Positions 22,172-33,400 of a stretch of DNA of 64,000 bases are shown here, piece after piece. The notes under the pieces were generated by a model, which worked only from the letters and a program-made list of their open reading frames with translations, ran no database searches and had not been told where the DNA came from. How positions within the stretch are numbered: the stretch's first letter is position 1; each line of letters opens with the position of its first letter. The stretch spans positions 90,074,433 to 90,138,432 of the forward strand of contig CM055275.1 of assembly GCA_029237695.1 (NCBI GenBank), in the 5' to 3' direction. Position numbers and translations under genes: made by a program. Origin of the DNA: Conchocele bisecta. Its lineage: Eukaryota; Mollusca; Bivalvia; Lucinida; Thyasiridae.

Positions 22172-22490
22172 TATCAAGGGCGGATTCGGGGGGGGGGGGG
22201 GGAGGGGGGGGGGGGGGGACAGACTCGGCGCGCGCCCCCATAAAATTCGCCGAGTAAAGATTTTTTACAAGTTACAAGGCACGTTTCTACGTTTGCGTTG
22301 TGAATTTATTGTTTACTGGGTTTTTTTTTGCTCCAAAATGCGCCAGAACGCAGAAAATGCGATGTAGATTTCAAAATATTTCCGGGGGGGGGGGAATACC
22401 CCCGGACCCCCCTAGCATGTTCCATATAATATAGTCAAGTATTGCAAAGTAGTTACGACCCCCCTAACCCGAAATCCTGGATCCGCGCCT
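22172..22490. mobile_element. G-rich element inserted in the minisatellite
   Basis: The insert runs from CAAGGGCGGATTCGGGG to CCTGGATCCGCGCCTGGG. These ends are inverted relative to each other (GGCGGATTC / GATCCGCGCC). It contains two long G runs (22188-22219 and 22384-22393) and a C run. The minisatellite continues on both sides in the same orientation, which shows that it was interrupted. Confidence 0.7.
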
Positions 22491-22728
22491 GGGTATAGTT
22501 TCCGATATGTTCCGCATGTCGCCGATATAGTTTCCGATATTTTCCGTATTTCGCCGATAATGTTTCGGATATGTTATGTAAATGAAATCGAAAGTTGACG
22601 GAAATTTCAGAGTACATGCGGAATTCATTTCCTTTTCCTGTTACCCATTTCCTGGCCCCAAGGGACTGAGAAACATACTTTGAGTTAACGAGCATTTGAG
22701 TTAGCGAGAGTTATCGAATAGGAAACAT

Positions 22729-22812
22729 TAGTTGCGAACAGTAACTCCTGCAATCTACTCCCATACCGTCCGTCTAGCGGGAGTAGATTGTAAGAGTTAC
22801 TGTTCGTAACCA
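22729..22812. repeat. Inverted repeat, 30-base arms
   Basis: GTTGCGAACAGTAACTCCTG leading to CTACTCCC is mirrored by GGGAGTAGATTG leading to GAGTTACTGTTCGTAAC, with a loop of about 13 bases and few mismatches. It probably marks a small foldback element. Confidence 0.7.
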
Positions 22813-23384
22813 AGGAAACATGTACTTGGGACCAATAACTTGACTTTTAGTTATTCAGTAGTTTCACTGATTGAGGTAACCACTCGGAAACCCTCGCACC
22901 ATTCCATAAATCGAGAATCATCTTTTGACGCCATTTGTTTGCCATTAATCGCGAAAAGATGACGAAGTGGACAGAATTTGAGATAACGAGTGTAGACTCG
23001 TACACTTACTTAAATGTTTTACTCATCATCTGTCTTATCTTCGGGGCATATTTGAGACACAGCTGAAAGGTACGAATATGTCCGCACGAACGAAGATGTC
23101 TGTGGACATATTCGGGAGGGTCTATGGTACGAATATGTCCGCAGGAAACGAGTGTGTCCGCAGTGATTTTTTTTTTGGGGGGGTCTTGAAACGGATATTG
23201 AATAATGACAGTGAACAAACACGAAATGCTCTTCTTTCTTCTATGTTTCATGATGTGTGGCTGTGACTGGATAAATGAGGCTTATGGATATTTCGACCAG
23301 TACAGATCCTGATCAGGCTGTGCACTGTTCGCCATTCCATCAATGAAACACAGTCATGCTTCTAACAAAGAATATAAACCAGTA

Positions 23385-23613
23385 TCATTAAACTTCGTAC
23401 GACTAAAATGTTCGTAAGTTCAAATTTAAGATCGTCTGTAAATTTCAATTCATGGATTTACATTCATTGAGCATAGGCTGCATATGCAGCCTATGCTCAA
23501 TAAATGTAAATCCAATAATTGTTTACAAGAAAACATTGTCAATGTGATATTTACAGACTATCATAATTTTGCACTTACGAACATTTTAGTCGTACGAAGT
23601 TTAGTGAAACGGC
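23385..23613. mobile_element. MITE-A copy (first of a tandem pair)
   Basis: Near full length. The centre TGAGCATAGGCTGCATATGC / AGCCTATGCTCAATAAATG is a long hairpin. It ends CGTACGAAGTTTAGTGAAAC followed by GGCCCCCAGG, and the second copy starts about five bases later. Confidence 0.85.
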
Positions 23614-23617
23614 CCCC

Positions 23618-23853
23618 AGGGGCGCGTTTCACTAAACTTCGTACGATTAAAATGTTCGTAAGTGCATTTTAGGATCGTATGGAAACTTCAATTGATGGAT
23701 TTACATTTATTGATCATAGGTAGCATATGCTCAATACTTGTAAATCCAATAATTGTTTCCAAGAAAACATTGTTAATGTGCAATTTACAGGCTATCATCA
23801 GTTTGTACTTACGACCATTGTAGTCGTACGAAGTTTAGTAAAACGGCCCCCAG
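23618..23853. mobile_element. MITE-A copy (second of a tandem pair)
   Basis: Starts CGCGTTTCACTAAACTTCGT and ends CGTACGAAGTTTAGTAAAAC followed by GGCCCCCAGG. Its sequence differs from the first copy at many positions, so the pair is not a recent duplication. Confidence 0.85.
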
Positions 23854-24017
23854 GAGTGTGCTAGTTGATCAGGAGCTCCACTGGTCACAAATCCCATAAA
23901 CCTGCATACCCACAGTCATAGCCACATTCAGTAAACAGATATTCTCGATATCATTGGCATAACCGCTCTTTGTAGATATACCCTGTTATTTTATATTTCG
24001 AGGGCGTACACTAACAA

Positions 24018-24384
24018 GGTGCATGATCACGTGGTTACAACAACAACGACGCCAAAACAAAGTAAGTATTATTTGATAGTTTCCTTAATATGCAACGGAT
24101 TTTGATGAAATATGGCGCAGCAAACGCGTCTTCATGAGCTGCATTTGGTGGTCTATGGAGTTTGGCACAGACTTATGTCGTTTTTGCGAAGAATCGATTT
24201 CCGTGTCGACAAAAGTTTGGGCGAACATACAAAGACCACCAAATGCAGCTTAATAAGACGCGTTTGATGCGCCATATTTCATCAAAATTCGTTACGTAAT
24301 AAGGACACTATACAATAATACGTACTTTGAATCGGTACTTGTTGTTATTGTTAGTACATTGTACCACGTTATCATACACCTTGA
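24018..24384. mobile_element. Element C copy (GGTGCATGATCACGTGG ends)
   Basis: A long palindromic element. CAAGGTGCATGATCACGTGG opens it and its mirror, ending ATCATACACCTTG, closes it. Inside, GATTTTGATGAAATATGGCG pairs with CGCCATATTTCATCAAAATT, and GAGCTGCATTTGGTGG with CCACCAAATGCAGCTT. The arms span most of the element. The central loop holds GAAGAATCGATTTCCGTGTC. Confidence 0.8.
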
Positions 24385-24639
24385 CTAACTGATTTATGCA
24401 ACGTATATATACATTTACGTCGCGCATATGTAGTGTTGCCTAACGAATTATAACGTCATGTAATGTCATTATTATGGCGTTATTGACGTCAACAAATCCG
24501 TAATACATTTAGCACAGTAATGTTTGTATGATCTCTTTACGTCTGTCATTATATCGTATTTGATCTTCAGCATTGTATATTGTTTCACAACCGCGTGCGT
24601 AAATCTTGCCCGTATTAAATGTGTATCAACGAACACAGT

Positions 24640-24790
24640 TTGCAAATGCCAACTCACAATCAAGCAATTTGAGTGTCTGAGCCTCAGTTGTAGCACAGCT
24701 CAGGCGCATCCAGTCATCAAGCACAATATTCAAGTATTTTTAAAATAAAATGTTGGCAGAATAACGCAGGTTGTAGTGCCACGGCTCATC
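24640..24790. mobile_element. Element I fragment
   Basis: GCCAACTCACAATCAAGCA, GAGTGTCTGAGCCTCAG, TAGCACAGCTCAGG and CACAATATTCAAGTATTTT occur in family order. It lies between the two element C copies. Confidence 0.5.
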
Positions 24791-24845
24791 ATTTTCACAT
24801 ATTTTCATACGACGACATGTCACCAATTATCAGCTGCTTAGTATC

Positions 24846-25246
24846 AAGGTGTATGATCCCGTGGCTACAACAACAACAACAAGTACTGAAGCTTCTAGAA
24901 GCCCTCCGAATCAAAGTACGTGTCTTTTATTTTTTCCTTATTATGTAACGGATTTTGATGAAATATGGCGCATCAAACGCGTCTTGTTAAGCTGCATTTG
25001 GTGGTCTCGGTATTTTGGCACAAACTTCTGTCGTTTTTGTGAAGAATCGATTTCCGTGTCTACTGAAATAAGTATGTGCCGATCTCCCCGGACCACAAAA
25101 TGCAGGTCATGAAGACGCGTTTGTTACGCCATATTCATCAAAATTCGTTGCATATTAAACAAGACATCAAATAATACTTACTTTGAAGTGGGTTCAACAC
25201 GTTCAGACATTGTTGTCGTTGTAGTAACCACGTGATCATGCACCTT
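24846..25246. mobile_element. Element C, second copy
   Basis: Same design as 24018-24384: it opens CAAGGTGTATGATCCCGTGG and closes CACGTGATCATGCACCTT, with the inner pairs around GATTTTGATGAAATATGGCG. The loop GAAGAATCGATTTCCGTGTC is unchanged between the copies although the arms differ. It has a small insertion near 24890. Confidence 0.8.
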
Positions 25247-25329
25247 TAGTATGTTTATTGTTTTAAACAAAATAATCTTATAACCGTCGCGTCCCCTCTT
25301 CATTTCCCATAAGAGACGATTAACATGCA

Positions 25330-25460
25330 TCAGTGACAAAATGGCCAGCTACATACAGTTTGATGTATGTGTCAAACGTTACAAGAGGTAACACTGACCG
25401 ATGGCTTGTACACGTTTTACCTCTCGTGGCGCTTGACACATACAACAAACAATGCGTAGA
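25330..25460. repeat. Inverted repeat pair
   Basis: TTGATGTATGTGTCAAACG and GTTACAAGAGGTAA are mirrored by TTTACCTCTCG and CGCTTGACACATACAAC. A short foldback, not coding. Confidence 0.55.
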
Positions 25461-25714
25461 CTAGGCCATACTAAGATGGCTGAGATGGCAACACAATGCA
25501 CCATTTCGTATACACTAAGAAAGACATATTTAGATATAGGTGAAACATAATATACCCAGTGACTCTTAGGAAGCCATTATCCTAGGAATCGATGACACTA
25601 GTCTCTGAAGTGTGTCCTTAAATAAGTGTTAGTACTTCCTTGAAGGAATGCATATAGTACGCTTAGAAACCCACTTCCTTCTACAGATTGTACTTACACA
25701 TCTACACAACCGCC

Positions 25715-25975
25715 TGCGATAATCTTGCACATATTATCAAATCAACGTTTTTTAATATCTACACAACTGCCAGCGTTAATTAACGTTTCAGCTGAACATC
25801 TACACAACCGCCTGCGTTAATCTTGTGCAGATTATCCACGTTTCTGAACATCTACGTTTCTGAACATCTACACAACCGCCTGCGTTAATCTTACTGAGAT
25901 TATCCACGTTTCTGAACATCTACACAACCGCCTGCGTTAATCGTGCCCAGATTATCCACGTTTCTGAACCTATAT
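25715..25975. repeat. 52-bp tandem repeat from the end of element I
   Basis: About five copies of GAACATCTACACAACCGCCT, GCGTTAATCTTGC and AGATTATCCACGTTTCT. The unit is the end of element I, which follows at 25980-26100. A shorter run of the same unit is at 33250-33362 in intron 5 of the GTPase gene. Confidence 0.8.
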
Positions 25976-26176
25976 TGACAATGTCAACTTACAATCAATA
26001 CATTTGAATTCGTAGCATAGCGCAGGCTCATCCAACCAAGCTGCTCGATTTCAAGCACAATATTCAAGTATTTTGTATTTTTAAACAAAGAAATTGAGAA
26101 CTATTGACTGTATTAATGCAGGCATAAGTGTATTGTTATACATATGTATGGAAGCCGATACGTGTCTTTGTTATAG

Positions 26177-26442
26177 AGAATAGTAGGTTAGTGCCGTGAA
26201 TGGAAAAAAAATATCTGGCAAGGCTTAGGAAACTGGATGGGCGAGGCTCTTTCCCTTTCACGGCACTAACCTACTATTCTATTTATCCCGTCAACACCTA
26301 CAAATGGCTTTAAAATGCAAACAAAAATAAACGCAGACACCGCACATATTCATACCCACTGATTAGGTCGTATTGACAGGATATCAAAAATATTTCGCGG
26401 CACCGTTTTTCACGGCACATACGCACTGTGTTGACGGGATAA
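26177..26442. mobile_element. Element D, copy 2
   Basis: The first part is a hairpin: AGAATAGTAGGTTAGTGCCG pairs with the block TTCACGGCACTAACCTACTA at 26259-26278. The second part, 26285-26442, has perfect ends TTATCCCGTCAACAC / GTGTTGACGGGATAA and is a MITE of about 158 bases. Confidence 0.75.
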
Positions 26443-26704
26443 ATATGTTTAGCCCTTTCACCCCTAATAAGTAACTGGAATGAAATTTGATATGTTAATT
26501 GTGTAACCAATCCAATTGTCACAACATGATTTTCAGACTGGTCCATTTATGAATAGGGGTGTTTTTGTTCTAAAAATATGAACATTATTTGCGAAAAGTG
26601 CAGATCCTGATGAGACGGTTCGTCACGAGCCATCTCATCTGGATCTACGCTTTTTGCCATACCACAATACAGGCCTGTAGTGTTGAAAGGGTTAAATAAG
26701 GTAC

Positions 26705-27078
26705 ATGCCCACTCAGTACGCACAGCATGCTCTTTATGGGAATTAAATAAGTGTTTAATTGTGTCATTATTCCACCAGTTCTAAAAAGAATTACGAGTGC
26801 CCGATATACAGCTATAATCATTTAGTAATAATTTTACTGATAATGATTGGCGGTGAATACATAGTAATGCCCGTTAACGTTTTAAGGAAACACGGTTATC
26901 GCCCCTACCATGAGTGTGGAAATGTATAATAATGTCAATCAACACGTGGGGTAATGGTGAATGAATGTTTAGTTTGTCAGAAAATGTCATATCTACAAAA
27001 TACATAATACACAAAAATGTCAGATTTACTTTCTATAAACAATGATAAAGAACACTTTGTACCTACTGAGTGTGCACG
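26705..27078. mobile_element. Element E copy
   Basis: The ends ACATGCCCACTCAGTACGCA and CTTTGTACCTACTGAGTG are inverted. The interior has GGTTATCGCCCCTACCATGA and ATAATGTCAATCAACACGTG. It lies about 350 bases upstream of the GTPase start codon. Confidence 0.65.
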
Positions 27079-27427
27079 TACTTTAAATAACGGCTTATCT
27101 ATGTCATACTAACGACTAACGTACTAACGATGTCTAAATAACGACTTAGTTATGTCGTTTTAATGACTTAGCTATGTCGCTATAACGACTATACCGCTAA
27201 AACCAGCTATGTGGTTATTTGGACACTTGTCTTAAGCGACGCATATCATATTCCGTACATACGACTTTTTACTAATAAGCATAAACATGGCAATATGATC
27301 CGACGTATACTGCTTTTGCTACGTAGCAAATCTGTGCAATATAATCAACAACATTTTAAACATTAGCAGGAATGGTCCTGACGTCTGACAGAACCACGTG
27401 ACGTGTTCTGGGCCTTATGATTGAACC

Positions 27428-30400
27428 ATGCCCCTAGGTTCCGGCGACTGCGCGGTCACCTACAAGATTCTGGTCCTAGGGGACGCCAGTGCCGGGAAAA
27501 CGGCCCTTCTACGCTGTCTGCAGGGGCACGAGTTTCAGGAAAACCAGCTGCCGACTATTGGTAAGCACGAGTATCGGTGTTATTCTTCTGCGAGTGACAG
27601 TTATTGAATAGGACAAGCGTTTTGGACAATATTATGCCGACTATTGGTGCGTTCAAGCGTGGTGAAATTCCTTATTAAATGGGGTATAAGTGTATGGAAA
27701 ACATACTACCGACTATTGGTACGTACGAGCATGGGTTATTCAATATGACAGTAGTTTAAAAAAATAGCAAAAACATTCTGCCGCCGATTATAGGTAAGTA
27801 CGGGTATCGGTGCAATTCCTTTAGTTATTCAATGTGATTCCCCTAAGAGTGACAGTTAATGAATAGGGCAGGCGTTTATGACAATTGTCTGTCGACTATC
27901 GGTACGTACACGCATTGGTGCAATTCATTTCGTTTTTAAATGGGGCATGAGTTTAAGGACAGTTTTCTGCCGAGTATTAATGCAATTCACTGATGATCTA
28001 CTGTCTGTTCCACGTTTTGCTGCCGACGAACTTTTGGCTATTAAACACATTAAATCTAAAAAATATTTAAAAGCAAGTACTTTTTTCATCAATAACAAAA
28101 AGGTCACCCTCCCCAAACAAATTAAATTGATGAAATTTCATAAAATATTTATTTTATTGCTAAAAAACGATTTTCCTATGGGAATTTAACATGGGGACTA
28201 AAAATAGATTTTTTTTAAATGTTTTTTTATTTGTTGACAGATTTTCAAAATCGAACTCTTGTTTTCTTAGTTACATCATTTTCAAGCTGTCTTGCCAGGT
28301 TTCGGAGTCAATTTCCAAAAAAAAAGTTTTTTGATCCTTCGGGATCAAAAAAACGAAACGTTTTGGAAATTGACTCCCCATGTTATATTCCCAATAGGAA
28401 AATAGTTTTTTCGCAATAAAATCAATATTTGATGGAATTTCATCAAATATTTATTTTGGGGATGGTAACTTTTTTGTTATTGATGAAAAAATACTTATCG
28501 GTGTATTCTTCTGAGAGTGACAGTTATTGAATAGGACAAAGCGTTTTGGACAATCGTCTGCCGACTATTGGTGCGTTCAAGCGTGGTGAAATTCCTTATT
28601 AAATGGGGTATAAGTGTATGGAAAACATACTACCGACTATTGGTACGTACGAGCATGTGTGAAATTCATCTATTTATTCAAATCGTCTAGTTATTCAATA
28701 TGACAGTAGTTTAACAAAATAGCAAAAACATTCTGCCGCCGATTATAGGTAAGACGGGGATCGGTGCAATTCCTTTAGTTATTCAATGTGATTCCCCTAA
28801 GAGTGACAGTTAATGAATAGGGCAGGCGTTTATGACAATTGTCTGTCGATTATCGGTACGTACACGCATTGGTGCAATTCCTTTAGTTTTTAAATGGGGC
28901 ATGAGTTTAAGGACAGTTTTCTGCCGAGTATTAATGCAATACACTGATGATCTACTGTCTGTTCCACGTTTTGCTGCCGACGAACTTTTGGATATTAAAC
29001 AGATTAAATCTAAAAAATATTTAAAAGTAAGTACTTTTTCATCAATAATAAAAAAGTGACTCTCCCCAAAAAAATTAAATTGATGAAATTTCATCAAATA
29101 TTTATTTTATTGCTAAAAAACGATTTTCCTATGGGAATTTAACATGGGGACTAAAAATAGATTTTTTTTAAATATTTTTTTTATTTGTTGACAGATTTTC
29201 AAAATCTAACTCTTGTTTTCTTAGTTACATCATTTTCAAGCTATCTCGCCATGTTTCGGAGTCAATTTCCAAAAAAAAAATTCTTCAGGATCAAGAAAAC
29301 GAAAAGTTTTGGAAATTGACTCCCCATGTTAAATTCCCATAGGAAAATAGTTTTTTCGCAATAAAATCAATATTTGATGGAATTTCATCAAATATCTTTT
29401 TTGGGTTTTAGGAAACAATCTGGTAATTATTAGTATTGGTAAGCGCGAGTATCGGTACAATTCGTCTAACAGTGACAGTTATTATGGAACAGATGTTTAA
29501 GGAAAACATTCGGCCGACTATTGGTGCGTACGATCATTGGTGAAATTCCTCTCGTTATTCAATGGGAATACGAGATTAAGGAAAATATTCGGCCGACTAT
29601 TGGTACGTACGAGAATCGGTGCAATTCGTCTAAGAAATTCTTACGGCGTATGCAACCAACATAGTCCGAGAGATCAGCCTACGCATCCGCGCAGTCTGAC
29701 CAGGGCAGACGTTACCTGTCTGAAAACTGTTCTTTTCAGTTCCCATACTTTGTGAAAATGATATATTAATACATGTATGATTTTGATTATTTTATTTGCA
29801 GCGACCGACTTCATCAAGAAACAGATTGAGGTTGACGGAGCGCTGGTGGAACTACACATATGGTAAGTTGTATAGGCGTTTAGAAGTTATTGCTGGAAAG
29901 AAACTGTTGGATATTTACTACGGTTGCTCGTTCGAGACATACGTCTTTTCGATTCTACGCCGCGGAGGGACAAGAATTAAGAATCTTGAATTTCATTCCT
30001 TCGTATCTACTCCACATAGAGACCAAATTAACGAGGCAGGAGTTGGTATTCTTGTTCACCACCCCCCCCCCCCCACACACACACACACTGCCACCCGCCC
30101 CGTCCCCACCACCACCGTCCCCGCTCAGTAGCACAGATGTTCGAACAGTCACTGTGTTTATTGTCGGAATTCCTACGCGTTTCCCAGAATTGCCTGATCA
30201 ATTTGATATCTGGCTCGCCACGAAACGGTAGGAGTTTATTATAGGGCCTCGAAATACGTATCATTGCCTTGCCTGATAATCGTGATACTAGGCTCGGGTC
30301 GGAAACGGTAGCAATTCCTCGGAGGGCGACGAAATTCCTACGCGTTTCCTAGCCTTGCCTGATAAAATTGATATTAACAGACAGTACATGTAGCTTTGTA

Positions 30401-33400
30401 TTCTCTATTTATCATTTGTTTTAGGGACACCTCTGGTCAAGAGAAGTTCCGGTCAGTTACCCGCTGGCAGTACAAGGGCGTTAAGGTAGGCTATATGTAG
30501 TATGGACTCATTTTATGTACCTCGAACAAATTTTGGGATACATATAGTCGCCACCTTGTCTGTCCGTCTGTCTACCCATTTGTCACTCTGTCTGACCTCG
30601 TGTCTGTATGTCAGAGATTGTCAGGTACTGAATAATTATATTACCGTAAATAGGATTGGCATAAACCCTTCATATATGTATTTGTTATCATCCATACTTC
30701 CATTATATAGCATACCCTTGTGCACTTTCTGCTCAAGGTTAACGTCAAATTACTTACAAACTTGCGTTAAAGTTTTTGAGTATATCCATCAGTGATACTG
30801 GTTTATTATGTGAACCTATATATGTATATATATATATATATAGAATATACCTCCATGAAGCCCCATTATTCTATTGACCTCTTATGCATACAGTGGAACC
30901 TCTCTAAACCCGACACCCTGGGAGGTCCCCATGGTGTCCGATTCAGAGATGTTCCACTGTAAAACTGACAGATGTCTACTTCAAAACACGCGTGTTTGCT
31001 TTGCGATCATGAACGACATTATCATCGGAGATAAAGGACAATGACACCTATCAAAGGTAAACGCAATTAACTTTCCCCGGTGTAGAGACGTTCCACTGTA
31101 TTCCATTGGCCAATTATATTTTTTTCTAGGGCGTTGCCATGGTGTACGATGTAACGGACAGGTCGACGTTTACACACCTCGCTTACTGGATACGAAGCGT
31201 GAACGAGGTAAGATACTCGTATCCTTTCGTAGTTCAATAGATAAACTGTGGCTCAGTGGTAGAATACAGGCATTCAATGCTGAAGGTACGGGGCGCCAAG
31301 TGGGACATGGCTCAATTTTGTCAACAAAATTCATTTTTGTGCCACAAAATTCAATTCTGTGTCACAAAATTCACTTTTGTGCCACAGAATTCAATTCTGT
31401 GCCACAAAAATCAATTCTGTCAATTCTGCACACGCATGTAAGAAGGACTACCATTGGTCAGAAACTGCACTGGAGAAATGGGTCACGGTCGTCGATCTAC
31501 ACATTCAATGTCGATGATTCATTTCTCATTCTGCCGATGATTCATTTCTCATTCTGCCATTTTGCTTCAACTATCTCCAAACAGTCAAACGTTGACAAAC
31601 CCATTCGTATTTAAACTCATTTGCGTTATAATTGTACACATAATTCATGTACATGTATATCTCCCGCGAGTACTGACGTCATTTAGTGTGTATCGCATGG
31701 TACATCTGCCCCAGTTAAATCAATAATACACGCGCTGTGGCCTGTGTTCTGACTGCTGTCTGTGTTTATAAACAGAATGTGTGTATTGGGCAATGTATGT
31801 AGACACATAGTTGCGAACACGTAACTTCGCAACTAGTAGACACAGATCCAATACCATTTGTTTCACAAGGTTAGATCTACTGTTATAATACGACGTCATC
31901 TAATGTCATTTTTGAGCATAAAACGTTACCTGATAAATAGAATACCAGGCTAGTGTATTTTAATATCAAGTTTATCAGGCTCGGCTCGGAAACGGTAGGA
32001 ATTCCTCGGCAAGCCTCGGAATTCCTACGCGTTTCCTAGCCTTGCCTGATAAACTTGATATCAAAATACACTAGCCTGGTATTCTCTATATATGGGCATG
32101 CTCTCAGGTCTAGCTATGTCCCGGCTACTTTATGTTTGACCCTGTTTACATAATTGAGGGAAAATTCTGAATATTTTTCTTATTTCTCCTTCAAAGTATA
32201 TATTATGCTTATATGGTGTGACCACTCATTTGTAATCATACTATAACCAAAATAACTGTCCATAAAGAAGTATAATATTGATATATGTATTGGGTTATAT
32301 TTTCGCATTGACATATTTAAACCTGCAAGTGTACTCCACCATCTAGTAAAATGGACTAAGACCGATCTCAACCAATCAACGTAGAGATGACATAGACTAT
32401 CCTACGCAAACTAATTTGTGTGGACAAAAATGAATTCTGTCCCACAAAACTGAATTTTCTTCACAAAACTCAATTCTGTCTTACAAAATTGAATCCTTTA
32501 TAACAAAAATGAATTTTGTATACGAAACGTATGCAGAATTGAATTTTGTGACACAGAATTGAATTTTGTGACACAGAATTGACAGAATTGAATTTTGTGA
32601 CACAGAATTGAATTTTGCGACACAGAATTGAATTTTGTGATTTTTAGTGTTACAAAAATCAAGTTTGTACACATAATTAACCTGTCCTACATGGCGCCCC
32701 GTAGAAGGTTGTGAGTTCAAAGCCTACCATAGGTCATGACAAATATTGTCATATTATTACCATCCCACTGGTCTGTCGAATGCGACTTTAAAACCGTGGT
32801 CCCTGTCCCTATATTACCATAGCTGTTGCTGCGACGGTAAACTTAATGGAATAGGGAACAGTGTGGATCCACACTAGTCGTAAAACCCAGCATAAGCACT
32901 GCATGATGCATTGAAGTTGTACTGATCGATAGATTGATACATGCCATACTAAATTAGCAACACGTGTAAGATTATGTTTATTGCATAAGCATATGATCAT
33001 GCATTGTAGTTGTACGGATCACCGAGGGTGTTTTCTATAGAGGTGTCATTAACATATGTATTGTACTATATAGTGTAGTCGGTGGTGTTACACTACGAAC
33101 GCAATACATTACGTTTTATTTGATATATATTTTAGGAAATATTGCACACTCACAATAAATACGAAGCAGTTCCGATTGTGTTGCTAGGCAACAAGGCTGA
33201 CCTTGAAGATAAACGAGAGGTGAAACTCAAGGAAGGACTAAAGGTATGTCCACGTTTCTGAACATCTACACAACCGCCTGCGTTAATCATGCCCAGATTA
33301 TCAACGTTTCTGTACACAACCGCCTGCGTTATTACTTCCCAGAGTATCAACATTCCTGAGCATCTATTGGTAATTGGCAACTCGCCATTAAGATGTCTGA

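Larger units (their letters stand above)
27541..29625 (+). repeat. Tandem degenerate copies of the exon 1 end and its splice donor in intron 1
   Basis: The exon 1 border reads CTGCCGACTATTG then GTAAGCACGAGTATCGG. Similar words return at about 27637, 27709, 27781, 27892, 27968, 28560, 28631, 28736, 28846, 28921, 29437, 29512 and 29592. Examples are CCGACTATTGGTGCGTTCAA, CCGATTATAGGTAAGTACGG and CCGACTATTGGTACGTACGA. Most copies keep a GT at the donor position and the following intron words (GAGTGACAGTTATTGAATAG). On top of this, roughly 27575-28495 is duplicated as 28500-29410. The exon 1 copy is the only one with a coding continuation upstream. Confidence 0.8.

Noticed and set aside
21788..22241. 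Three overlapping minus-strand frames (RHAEHIGNYIGD-like)
   Set aside because: The 32-bp unit rotates the frame, so all three frames read the same repeat; one runs into the poly-G insertion.
31246..32790. Functional tRNA gene split by an insertion
   Set aside because: The A and B boxes are present, but the anticodon stem does not pair well and a non-tRNA body follows, so a tRNA-derived SINE fits better.
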